Assembly: GCF_018687715.1 (NCBI RefSeq)
Contig: NC_056758.1
Coordinates: forward strand, 30,918,967 to 30,982,966
Origin: Carya illinoinensis
Lineage: Eukaryota > Streptophyta > Magnoliopsida > Fagales > Juglandaceae
DNA: 64,000 nt
Direction: 5' to 3'
Below, piece by piece: positions 22,348 to 33,397 of the stretch. A program made the translations under genes and the position numbers. Within the stretch, counting starts at the first letter, position 1. The number at the start of each line of letters is the position of its first letter. The notes beneath the pieces are model-generated. The model searched no databases. It saw only the letters and a list, made by a program, of their open reading frames with translations, and was not told the DNA's origin.

Positions 22348-25300
22348 TCACTGCCCCTGTCTTCGTGCTAAAAGACCAACTGAAGTTGTGCACAACTTTA
22401 GTTTCTCAAGTGTAACACCCTTTGTCAACATATCAGCAGGGTTCTTGCTTCCACAAATCTTCTCAAGTAACAACTGTTTGTCATCTAATAATGATCGTAT
22501 GAAGTGATACCTGATATGAATATGCTTGGTCCTGAAATGAAATGCTAGATTCTTGGTAAGGAATATGGCACTCTGACTATCACTGTAGAGAGTGCCTTTC
22601 TGATTCTTTTTACCCAATTCCTCCAAGAAGCCTTATAGCCATATCATCTCCTTTGTAGCCTCTGACACTACAATATACTCAGGTTCTGTAGTAGGCAAAG
22701 AAATTGTTTTCTGTAGATTAGAACCCCATGACACTGCAGTACCACCAAGTGTATAAACAAAACCGTGGTACTCTTTCTGCTATCAATATCTCTAGCTAGA
22801 TCAGCGTCAACATAGCCCTGCACCTCTAAGCTCTCTCCAGAGAAACATAAACAGGTTTCTGAGAAGCCCTTTAGGTACCTCAAAATCCATTTCACTGCTT
22901 CCTAATGTTGCTTTCCTGGGTTACTCATGTATCTACTAACAACTCCTACTGTATGGGCAATATCCGGTCTTATGCAAACCATAGCATACATAAGTGAACC
23001 AATAGCTGAGGCATAAACCTTACTCATGTAATCTTGTTCCTCCTCTGACTCAGGTGACTGATTCTTGCTGAGTCTGAAATGACTGTCCAAGGGTGTGCCA
23101 ACTGGTTTGGCTTTGTCCATATTGAATCTGCTAAGTACCTTTTTCACATACTCAGCCTGTGAGAGTCTTAACGTACCTCTGACTCTATCTCTGACAATTC
23201 TCATGCCAAGGATTTGCTTTGCAGCTCCCAAATCTTTCATTGCAAAGTGCTCTGACATCTGCTTCTTCAGATTATTGATCTCATCAATACTAGCCCCTGC
23301 AATAAGAATGTCATCCACATACAACAGAAGAATAATATAAGAATTGTCAAAGTGCCTAACATAGCAACAGTGATCTGCCTGACATCTAATGTACCCTGCC
23401 TGACATCTAATGTACCCTGCACTGTGCATGAAGTTATCAAATTTTTTGTACCATTGTCTAGGAGCTTGCTTTAGGCCATACAAACTCTTCTTCAGTTTGC
23501 AAACTGAACCTTCCTTTCCCTGTACCATAAACCCCTCAGGCTGGTGCATGTAGATATCTTCTTCAAGGTCTCTATGAAGAAAAGCTGTCTTCACATGTAA
23601 TTCAAAGTAGGTGAGAAATGCTGTGGAGGACGTATAGTCCTAACTGACCTGCGAACTACAACTGTAGGAGTGGACGGTTTTGAAACTGCCTGCAGAATAA
23701 TAGGAATAGGTGCACTGGACCCATTCTCCTCGTCACTCACATCTCTGCACTGCACTGTGACCTCTGGTAGGTCATCCAATCTTACAAACTCGGACTCCTG
23801 AGGAGCTACTACAAAAGCTGTATTAGACTTATCCTTCTACATAAATTTCTTATTGAAAATCACATTCCTGCTTCTTATGATCTTCCGACCCCAATCATTC
23901 CAGAAACGATAGTCAAATGCCTCGTCTCCATAGCCAATGAAATAACATTTCTTTGACTTACTCTCAAGTTTACTACGAGCATCAGAATCAATAAGCACAT
24001 AAAAAAGACAACCAAAAGTTTTAAGGTGAGAAAATTTGACATCTTTCTCACTCCAAACCTCTTCAGGCAATCCACAATCCAGTGGAACTGATGGCTCTCT
24101 GTTTATCAAGTAAATGGCAGTGCTGACTGCATCTGCCCAGAAAGTGGGTGGTAGTCCAGTGTACAACCTCATACTTCTAGCACGCTTATTAATGGTTCTG
24201 TTCATATGCTCAGCAACTCTATTTTGCTGTGGTGTCCCAGGAACGGTCTTCTCCATTCTGATACTCAGAGCTGCACAATACTCCTTGAACCCACCATAGA
24301 CATACTCACCACCATTGTCAGACTTCAAACATTTTAGTTTCAAGTCTGTCTCTGTCTCAACCATGGCTTTCCAAATTTTGAACACATTAAATACATCAGA
24401 TTTATGCTTCAAAAAATAAGCTCATACCTTCCTACTATGGTCATCAATGAACGTGACATAATAGCGAGAACCTCCAAGAGATGCCACTGGGGAAGGACCC
24501 CACATATCTGTGTGCACAAAATCCAGTCTTCCTGTCTTATACGTCCTGTCACTTTTCAAGAAGCTGACATTTTTTTATTTCCCAATAACACAACTCTCAC
24601 ACATACTGAGATCAACTGACTTAAGTTCTGGTAGCTTGCCTCTAGACAGAAGTTCTTTCATACCCTTCTGACTCATATGGCCAAGCCTGCAATGCCACAA
24701 ATCTGTTATGCTCTCTGCAACGGTAGTAGCAATAGTGTCAATCAAACCAGTAGTCATATATAGTGTACTAGTTTTCTTACCCCGAGGCAGTACCAATGCC
24801 TCTTTTGTGACCTTTCAGGTGTTATCTGAGAACACTACTGAATGACCACACTCATCGAGCTGCCCAATAGAAATACGGTTCTTCTTCAACTCAGGAATGT
24901 GCCTAACCTTTTGCAAGGTCCATTTGTTCTTGCCAAGGAGTACAATATCAATGTCTCCCATCCCCACTACGTTCAAAACCTCTCCATCAGCCAAATACAC
25001 CTTCCCAAAATCACCTGCAATATAGTTCCGCATTAGCTTCCGGTGGAAAGATGTATGGAAAGAAGCCCCTGAATCCAGTATCCAGTCATCAACTGAACTA
25101 TGAACTGCAAGCATTAGTGCATCCTATACTTCTTCAATTACCACATTAGCACTATCATTCTCGGTCTTCTTAGGGTTTTTGTAGTTCTTCTTTATGTGGC
25201 CAGCTTTGCCACAATTTCAACCAGTTGCCTGCTGACTAGGTCTCGACTTGCTCTTGCCCCTGTACTTTAATTTTGATCTTCTTTTGTTTGAGTTCCTATT

Positions 25301-25934
25301 TTGTGATCTCCCTCGAGAATCAACATTTAAAGTTGAACTCAAACCTGAGGTCTCGCCTGAATCTTTCCTGCGCACCTCCTTGGCCAAAATCAAATCACGA
25401 ATATATCATATTTCAATTTAGATTTACCAGCAGAATTACTGACAGCCATTCTCATGGCTTTCCAACTATTTGGCAGTGAAGCCAATAGTATCAGTGCACG
25501 TAATTTATCATCAAATTCAATTTCAACAGACGACAATTGATTTGTGATAGTATGAAAATCATTCAGATGTTGTGCAACAGACGTACCATCTGCCATCTTC
25601 AAATTGAATAACTTTTTCATCAAATGTACCTTGTTATTCACTGACGGCTTTTCATACATACCTGACAAAGCCGCCATGAGATCCGCAGTCGTCTTCTCCT
25701 TGATGACATTGCGTTGTGTGCAACGAATCTCGACAGGGTTAATCGAATAACCCCTAGAACTTGTTGATCCAATAAGTTTCAATTAACATCATCCATATTT
25801 TCCGGTTGCTTTCCCAATAATGGAAGATGAAGTTTCTTCCTATAGAGGTAGTCTTCTATTTGCATCCTCCAGTATCTAAAATCCGCGCCATCAAACTTCT
25901 CGATCCTTGATGCCTTCAATTCATCTCCAACCAT
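22348..25934 (-). pseudogene. Copia gag-pol, broken
   Basis: Domains on the minus strand in order: gag from 25934 (MVGDELKASRIEKFDG) with a frame break near 25790; gag core 25390-25782; zinc knuckle near 25220, where the first Cys codon is a stop; protease WILDSGASFHT near 25070; integrase zinc region (HCRLGH...CESC) near 24600-24700 and core with HTDMWGP, SDNGGEY and PQQNRVAEHMNRT (24120-24500); reverse transcriptase 22902-23600 with YVDDILIAG; RNase H 22348-22900 (ADLARDIDSRKSTT, KHIHIRYHF). About six in-frame stops are visible. Near 23595 the frame jumps from SPTLNYM to VKTAFLH, so the RT segment with its first catalytic Asp region is deleted. A 21-bp tandem duplication at about 23379-23420 repeats AGYIRCQ. 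Not functional. Confidence 0.9.
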
Positions 25935-25958
25935 TGTTTTTTCTTAGACCCGAACCTT

Positions 25959-25972
25959 GGCTCTTGATACCA
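25959..25972 (-). other. Copia primer-binding site
   Basis: On the minus strand it reads TGGTATCAAGAGCC, two bases inside the 5' LTR. This is close to the usual initiator-Met tRNA complement TGGTATCAGAGC with one extra A. Confidence 0.8.
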
Positions 25973-25974
25973 AT

Positions 25975-26485
25975 TGTTATGAAAAATGATGAGAATAAAT
26001 TAAAAAAGAATATGGAACGAGAAAAATAATCACACATGACATAAGATTTACGTGGTTCGACAAATTGCTGACGTCCACAGAAGCTGCAGATGATTTTATT
26101 ATTGAGGAATATCACATTACAATGATGGATCAATCAGTGTACGTCTATAGTGTTTCTATTGTACGGCCATATGATATAATAATCATATATATAATCAAAC
26201 GGCAAAAGAAATCCTAGAGCTGTGTAAAATGCATGTTCACTCGAGCGGCGTGTCGAGCGCGCGTCGAGTGAACTTCCTTCCCGCATCCGCTCGAGCTGAT
26301 ATCGAGCGTTCAACTCTACCTGACTTCGCTCGAGTGGCCAATGCCTCTGCTCGAGGGAAACTTCCTTCCGCCTCCGCTTGAGCTCACTATCGAGCTAACA
26401 TCGAGCATTCAAATCTGTCTGACTTTGCTCGAGCGGCCAATGCCTCCGCTCGAGCGGTGTGGACCAGACTCCACAATACTTAACA
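25975..26485 (-). repeat. Copia 5' LTR (511 bp)
   Basis: It begins TGTTATGAAAAATGATG and ends CTTAACA, followed by the target duplication TCTAG. It is longer than the 3' LTR because it keeps additional CTCGAGC-type repeat units. Confidence 0.9.
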
Positions 26486-26490
26486 TCTAG

Positions 26491-28080
26491 TGCATTAGTA
26501 ACTATTCTAAAAATAGAACTATATCTCACTTGGAACACTCTCCATCCATCCCTGGGCTCTTATATGCCATTTATTATGCCAAAAATTTCCTAGTCTTATT
26601 CCGTAAAGTGAACCTTTATGATTCAGCTTAGGGTTAAGACACTAAGACCTCCGTCTCATTATTCTATTTCCACGATCCGATACATGATTCCAACCGACAG
26701 AGTCATGCATCCCAACCTTAAACTATACACTCATCACTACCTTCACGTATCCTAACCCATACTAAATCCTTATTCTCATCCAGACAGGCTACAGAAATTC
26801 AAGCCAACTCTGGGGTTAAAACACCATGTAACCATGCTGAGGACAAATTACCCATTTCATATAGTAAACTTATCTAGCACACATGTCTCGCCAGAGGCAC
26901 ATGTATCTCATACCCTTTTATCACCTAAGAATAACTTATAATTCCAATGAACGTCCGCTTGTATAAACAAGCTTCACTCTCCAATACCAACTTGCTCAGA
27001 CTCGGTCAATATGACTCTTTCTACTTCCTGGCCCTATACAAGTTCATCCCAACACTTGATAGGAGAGGATTGTATCCACAAATGCACCTCTGTCACGTCA
27101 TGTAGTTCGAGACTAATCCCGAGTCACGTCACGATACCCATCATGCTTCCGCTGCACGCACTGATACTTTTCCACCACTTCCTTATACTCTTAGTTATAG
27201 TCAACCACAAGGTGACACCCATCACCCCGGACTACATGCCATAACACCATTGTTTTGGGACACTGTTATACAATTCCCGTCACTTAACAAGAGGATTGCA
27301 TCCAGAAATGCATTTCTGTCACATTATGCAGCTCAAGACAAATTCCTGAATAACAACACGATGCCCATCATGCTTCCGTTGCACTCTCTGGTACTTTTCA
27401 CCACTTCACACTTACTTTCAACCACAAGTCAGCCTCAAAGCAACATCCGTTACCTTGGACTATAGCCACATCACCACTGCTTCGGGATACTATTACACAG
27501 TTTCCCGACGCTACACCATACACTCCATGCTTCTCTGCTACGTCATCCAACTCTTTGTGACACTCCATCCGGTGTATCACGACGTAATATAGAGTACACT
27601 CACGTGAACTCTCTTCCATCCATACTACAACACACCGCTACGATACACACCTCACGATGCATCGCTACGTGACATGGAGTACGCGCCACACGTACTCTCT
27701 TTGCTACAACACTTATTGTCATGATGCACACCACATGGTGCATCACCATACAACATGGAGTATGCTCCATGCGCACCCCTTACATTCTACGCCACACGTC
27801 ACTACAGCGCACGTCACACCGCCCGTCGCTGCACTACATAGAGTACGTTCCACGCGTACTCTATTCACACATCACGCCGTATCACAACTACGACATCCAT
27901 CTCATGCCCATACTTCACAGCACAGTCTACAATACTACACAATCAAGCTCAACACTTCACAACTGCACTTCACTTCACAACTACGCAGCGAACTCCCCAA
28001 TACTAACTACATAGTTTACAGTCTAACCAATCAAATACTTTAAATGTAATAACTAGGGATACAGGGTTATACCATCGATG
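26491..28080. repeat. Interior of LTR-type element with degenerate tandem repeats
   Basis: 27020-27420 holds two diverged units of about 230 bp (compare AGGATTGTATCCACAAATGC with AGGATTGCATCCAGAAATGC, and CCCATCATGCTTCC in both). 27640-27870 holds three shorter units around ACATGGAGTACGC / ACATGGAGTATGC / ACATAGAGTACGT, each followed by an inverse CGYGTACTC-type segment. No protein-coding sequence recognised. Confidence 0.6.
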
Positions 28081-29725
28081 GGAGAACCCGTGAGTCGCTC
28101 GCTGCTCGTCACGATCAAGCATCGAAGGAGCGTATGTGGCGATAACATCGTGTACTGGCTGTCCACCACATAAAGTGGCGGTTTGGACTTGAGGATAGCT
28201 AGGCATGACCTTGGTGGTAAAAGGTGGCGGAGCACAGCGGCATCACACCGGGAACAATGAATCCAAAATGGTGGGAGTTTGCTTGAAGTGGAGGAAGGCC
28301 ATAGAACTTCATGGGAAGTTAGGGAAAGGTAGAGGAAGATGTGGTGGAGTTGTGGTGGCGAGGTGGTGGCCATACGGTGGCTCACGGCGGCGGATCGACC
28401 ACTTGAAGTGGATTTTGTGCTGTGGAAAGTAAGGGAGAGTGAGAGCTACGTTCATCTCTGTTGGCCATAAAATTTGTTGGAGAAGGTTGTGGTGATGAGA
28501 GGAACAAGGTGGTGGTGGTGAAACACCATAGGTAGCTGTGTACGGTGGTGCACGGCGGTGCACGGCGGTGCAACCGTACATATATGAGTGGAGACGTATT
28601 GGAGAAAGAGAGAGAGTTAGGGAGAAAGGAGGACATGGAGAGGAAGCCCATGATGTGGTGAATCTATTGGTGGTGCTTGGTGGCCGTTTTGGCCGTGTAT
28701 GGTGGCTCAAGGAGGAGAAAATGAGTGTAAAACCCATTTTGAGGGTGGTGCCATGAAGGAAGGAGGAGGGCACGTGGGGGCTCACCGGTGGGGAGGAATG
28801 ATGATTGGAGGGTGGTGGTCATTTGCTGACCAGAGGTGAGACCATAGCTGCCATGTACGGTAGCGTGGAGGTAGAGAATGGGTTATTACCCATTTCGGCT
28901 AGTGGAGAGATAGAGAGAGCGTATGGCTTGGCCGACGGAAGGAAGTGTTGGCCGGCATGTGGGGAGTGATCGGTGGCCGGAGGTGGCTGGCTGGAGGTGC
29001 AACCCGTACAATGAAGGAGAAGAATATGTGTATGTCGAGCATGGGAAGAGAGAGAGGAAAGAGGAGAGAAAAGGAGAAAGGAAAAAGTGAAGGGAAAATG
29101 GTAGGGGTTTGGGTATTTAATCTCAGTCCTATGCTTCGGGATCCTCAAAATGATTTAACGATAAGTTTAAATACTGATTTGAAAATGCGTCAATGTTTTA
29201 TTTTATAAGATACAGAGAGGAATTAAGATATAATATTATTTTATAAACTAAAATTTATAAAATAATATTTCTTCATTATTATTTAAAATGATAAAGTATC
29301 GTTAATTACTCAAAGATGATAAAACTATTTAAATTAATTTTAGAGTTTTCAATTTCAAGTTAAACCTCTCAATATTTTAAAACAACTAAAATATTTAATT
29401 TACGTAATTATCCACAATTATAATATTTTTAGAGCTCATTAAAATATTATAATTGTGTTACTTTAAAAACAAGCTTATCTAATAATACTGGAAATATTTC
29501 CATTATATTTAAAATATCCGTAAGTTTTAAAATATCTATCTTACTTTGAAATCCGCTGGATAACTTTTGGAACACGCCATCGAGGTATAGCGCTCAGGAT
29601 AAGGTTCAGCACGTAAATCGAAACTCGGCACATAAAACGAGACTCAACGCATAGACCAAAATTTGACATGTAAATCGAGGCTCATAAATAAAGAGAAGAA
29701 AAAATGAGTGGATATTACAAAACTT

Positions 29726-30302
29726 TTTGTTGTTGGTTGCCGTTGTGCTCGATCCTCGAAATAAGTTAGGGTTTCTCACCCGCAACTTGAAAAAAATTTA
29801 TGATGAGACCCGAGGATTATATTTGGTGTCTAGTGTGAGATAGTTACTATTCGACTTATGCGATAAGTATAATGCTACGTTTGGTTTTACTTCGAGTAGC
29901 TGAGAATATGTGCCCAATTCGACATCTATACCTACAAGAGAAAGTGAAAACTATCAAGAGTCACAATTGTACATGGATTGGTATGAGCTAGATAACGAGA
30001 TTGAATTTGCTGCTTCTAAAACAGAGGTGGACCGATATTTATCAGATGGTTGTAAAACACTCAGTTTATCTTTTGATTTGTTGATCTGGTGGAGACAAAA
30101 TGAGGTTAATTATCATATACTTACAATGATTGTACTAGATTTGTTAGCCATGCCTATTTCCATTGTTGCCTCAGAATCAGCATTTAGTACAAGAGGGCGT
30201 GTACTCAATTAGTTTTGGAGTTCATTAGCTCTGAAAACAGTTGATACACTTATTTGTGATCAGAATTGGTTACGACATTTGTCGGCACCAATTGATCTTT
30301 GA
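29726..30302 (+). pseudogene. hAT transposase, C-terminal part, copy A
   Basis: It reads LLLVAVVLDPRNKLGF directly after the LTR-type insertion, then has a stop near 29840. A 100-codon open stretch (29910-30212) holds the dimerisation motifs DLLAMPISIVASESAFS and TRGRVLN, then a stop, then CDQNWLRHL. This is the missing 3' half of the transposase begun at 18559. Confidence 0.85.
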
Positions 30303-30733
30303 GAAGCCATGGATAATGTAGAGAGTTTTGTGGTAGAATCTGGTAATGTTTTTTTCATTCAATATTCATTTATTTTTATAAGTTAATTTAATTTATTTTT
30401 TCATTATCCAAATTTATTAATATTTGATGTTTAATCTTAATTTTTTTCTATATTTATATGGAGTTGGAAGCACTATCAGGCGTCACAACTATTGAAGATT
30501 GAAGATTGTTTTTGAATATGGAATGAAGAATTGAAGATCTAATATTTTAATTTTGGCATAATTTAATTTTAATTTGTGTTAGTTGCTTGCTTATTGCTTA
30601 AAACAAATTGTGTTGATTTATATTTGTATTAAACATCTACTCATTTAGTGGATATTTTTATTGATTACTTAGTAGTTAGTAGTTAATGGTTATTAACTTA
30701 TTAGATTTTAGAGTATTATTTAGTAATTACTAG

Positions 30734-31728
30734 TAGGTCTGTTCATCCGGGTTCCAACCTAGAAATCCGGGTATACCTAACCTGGAACCCGGATTTCAAA
30801 TCCGGGTCGGAACCCAGACCGAGTTAACCCGGGTTAGAAACGGGCCGAAACCCATATGAATCCGGGTTTTCCGGGTCCTGGATTGAACCCGGATCGTTTT
30901 TTTTTTTTAAATGCACAAAGGGAAATGGTAACAGGAAGACAACGCGAAATCAGGCTCACTGTCTCGCAAGACCTGAAAATAATTCTATACATGCTCTTCA
31001 CACAAGGTTCCAGAGGATATGTAAGAAATTTTAAAATTATAAAAATAATAAAGACAAGGTGAAACCCGAAAATCTATGGGCTTTCCCCTATCTATCCCTA
31101 GGTAAGAACCAAAACACAAATAAAAGACCATTCAGAATCCAGCAAGTTCTTTCGTTTTATTTTCCAGGCAACCAAACACAACATAATAGACCAGAAAAAT
31201 ACCTAAAAAAGACATATGGGTTCTTTGAAGAAAGAATACAAAGAGTAGATTGTCTTCTGAAAATCGCAAATCTCAATCTCAAGGCATCGATCAAAGAAGA
31301 AACAATCGTGAAAAGAACCGAACCTGAGAGTCCTGATCTTGGATAGAAAGGCTGCGAAGACCGTTGACTAAGTGCTCACCGTCGATCTAGATAACCGAAG
31401 AAGCCATGGAGCAGAATAAATAGAATTTAAAATCGGAGGACGCTAAGGCAAAATGGGAATGAGAGAGAATGCCGACAAGAAAATTTCTTGATCTAAAGTA
31501 ACAAAACGTTATTTGCAAACGCAGAAGCAGAAAGTAACAAGCGCAATTTGCAAACCGATCTTTCCTTTTAAAACCCGGGTACCGGGTTCCGGATTTAAAA
31601 TCCGATACCCGGTTTGGATTAATCCGGTTTTCTAACATCGGGATTTCAGACCGGATTTGATTCGGTTCGATAACCGGAAATCCGGTTATCCGGGTTCCGG
31701 GCTAATCCGGCCCGTATGAACAGTCCTA
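30734..31728. mobile_element. Non-autonomous hAT-type element with captured sequence, copy A
   Basis: Terminal inverted repeats: TAGGTCTGTTCATCCGGG at 30734 and, on the other strand, TAGGACTGTTCATACGGG ending at 31728. The flanks are ATTACTAG (30726-30733) and CTTACTAG (31729-31736), an 8-bp hAT-type target duplication with one change. GC-rich subterminal CCGGGTT/AACCCGG repeats fill both ends. The middle (about 30905-31560) lacks these repeats and looks like a piece of a host gene. Confidence 0.85.
31324..31407 (-). pseudogene. Captured first exon of an unidentified host gene, copy A
   Basis: On the minus strand an ATG at 31407 starts MASSVI, followed by a stop (TAG where copy B has AAG). 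The remaining frame equals the copy B peptide, and the 84-nt segment ends CAG|GTTCGG, a good donor site. Intron-like T-rich sequence follows down to a possible acceptor TTTTCAG at about 30974. I do not recognise the donor gene. Confidence 0.55.
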
Positions 31729-33310
31729 CTTACTAGTTACTATTACTAATTACTTAAGTAGTAATTAGTTTTATTGTTTTTAGTAATGAATTTTAAAAAT
31801 ACAAGAAGAAAAGTCTAAAATATTGTGAATATTGACTAATATATTCACTAGATTGAGTAAAAAAGTCCAAAAAATAATTGAAGTGGATCAAAAAAATATT
31901 CTCAAAAGGGTCTCAAAAGAGGCCCAAAACTGCGGAACTGACCGTAATCCAGTCGGTTCGACCCCCATTAAATGGTCGGTTTCAGTCGGCAAAACTAGTG
32001 TTTTTTGGCTATCGGTTGGTCTCAATTCGGTGTCAAAATCGAACTGGCATGGTTGGTTTTCAGGCCTACATAGTTTAGGAGTTTGTTTTCGCAGATGAGA
32101 TTAGTTGAGATAAAAGTTGAAAATTGAGTAAAATATCGTTAAAATATTTTTTTAATATTATTTTTATTTTGAGATTTGAAAAAATTGAATTATTTATTTT
32201 ATTTTTTGTCAGGATTTAGGAAAATTGTAATGATTAGATTAGATGAGATGAAAAATTTTGTAAAAGTGAACAAGAATGTTTTATAGGGTTTTAGAAAATG
32301 AGAGAAAAAAATTTTAATAACAAATATTATAAAGTTAAAATACTGTTAGAATATAGGTTTTTAATATTATTTTTGTTTAGAGATTTAAAAAAGTTAAATT
32401 ATTTTTTATTTTTTTGTTTAAAAATTTGAAAAAGTTGTAATGATGAGTTTGAAAGTATTTATATTTGAGTGGTATTTGAGAAAGAAATGAGATGAGATAA
32501 GATGAGATGGGAGAACCTGTGAGTCGCTCGCTGCTCGTCACGATCAAGCGTCGAAGGAGCGTATGTGGCGATAACATCGTGTACTGGCTGTCCACCACAT
32601 AAAGTGGCGGTTTGGACTTGAGGATAACTAGGCATGACCTTGGTGGTCAAAGGTGGCGGAGCACAGCGGCATCACACCGAGAACAATGAATCCAAAATGG
32701 TGAGAGTTTGCTTGAAGTGGAGGAAGGCCATAGAACTTCATGGGAAGCTAGGGAAAGGTAGAGGAAGATATGGTGGAGCTGTGGTGGCCACACGGTGGCT
32801 CACGGCGGCAGATCGACCACTTGAAGTGGATTTCGTGCTGTGGAGAGTAAGGGAGAGTGAGAGCTATGTACATCTCTGTTGGCTATGAAATTTGTTGGAG
32901 AAGATTGTGGTGATGAGAGGAACAAGATGGTGTTGGTGAAACACCATAGGTAGCTGTGTACGGTGGTGCAACCGTACGTGTATGAGTGGAGACGCATTGG
33001 AGAAAGAGAGAGAGTTAGGGAGAAAGGAGGACATGGGGAGGAAGCCCATGATGTGGTGAATCCATTGGTGGTACTTGGTGGCCATTTTGGCCGTGTATGG
33101 TGGCTCAAGGAGAAGAAAATGGGTGTAAAACCCATTTTGAGGGTGGTGCATGAAGGAAGGAGGAGGGCACGTGGGGGCCCACCGGTGGGAAGGAATGATG
33201 ACTGGAGGGTGGTGGTCATTTGCTGACCGGAGGTGAGACCATAGCTGCCATGTACGGCAGCGTGGAGGTAGAGAATGGGTTATTACCCATTTCGGCTAGT
33301 GGAATCGTGG

Positions 33311-33315
<5 letters not shown>

Positions 33316-33396
<81 letters not shown>
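33316..33396. repeat. (GA)n microsatellite, about 40 units
   Basis: An uninterrupted GA run sits between GGAAGAG and CATATGGC. The matching site in copy A (about 28902-28920) has only GAGAGATAGAGAGAGC. The long frames that cross it are artefacts of the dinucleotide. Confidence 0.95.

Positions 33397-33397
<1 letters not shown>

Larger units (their letters stand above)
21789..26485 (-). mobile_element. Copia LTR retrotransposon (TNT1/Tork-like), complete ends, dead coding region
   Basis: The boundaries are exact. LTRs start TGTT and end AACA, and TCTAG is repeated at 21784-21788 and 26486-26490. The order on the minus strand is 5' LTR (25975-26485), primer-binding site, gag, protease, integrase, reverse transcriptase, RNase H, polypurine tract, 3' LTR (21789-22272). 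It sits in the left half of the solo-LTR-like element and is therefore younger than it. Confidence 0.95.
20020..29720. mobile_element. Probable ~5-kb solo LTR (or LARD) inside the hAT, itself split by Copia
   Basis: The element begins TGTAACGCCC at 20020 and ends GGATATTACA at 29720, the TG...CA form of LTR termini. It is flanked by GAACT (20015-20019) and AAACT (29721-29725). In the duplicated copy the right flank is GAATT (34202-34206), so the original target duplication is best read as GAACT. Removing it joins GATGAACT to TTTTGTTGTTG, restoring the hAT motif MN-x-LLL before VAVVLDPR. Without the Copia insert it is about 5.0 kb, has no coding frame I recognise, and I see no direct repeat between its two ends. 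That favours one long LTR, perhaps of a Gypsy element, over a full retrotransposon. The right third is G/GGTGG-rich. Confidence 0.65.
17328..32075 (+). mobile_element. BED-finger hAT element (RICESLEEPER-like), split by nested insertions
   Basis: The left end is near 17328 (TAGAGGTGTACATAAAACTG), followed by the leader seen in this family (alternating GGTTCGGTC-type motifs, AAACGATGTCGTTTC, GGTGCCGTTTTGTATTAGGG). The transposase frame runs 18559-20010 and resumes at 29726-30302 after the insertion at 20020-29720. The terminal stretch has GTCGGTTCGACCCCC and GGCATGGTTGGTTTTC near 31955-32065. A clean right terminus and an 8-bp target duplication were not identified, so the right limit is approximate. 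Confidence 0.65.
28081..32509 (+). repeat. Tandem segmental duplication, copy A
   Basis: It contains the right end of the LTR-type element, the hAT C-terminal frame, the inserted Pack-type hAT element and the hAT 3' end plus a MITE. It matches 32510-36988 throughout by eye, with scattered mismatches and small indels. The junction shows short shared sequence (GATG then GGGAGAACC at 28077 and 32506). Confidence 0.9.

Noticed and set aside
24114..24299. Plus-strand frames inside the Copia element
   Set aside because: Antisense shadows of the integrase region.
28053..29150. Overlapping frames on both strands in the GGTGG-rich part of the LTR-type element
   Set aside because: Low-complexity composition keeps several frames open at once. 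No domain, and the tandem copy breaks them differently.
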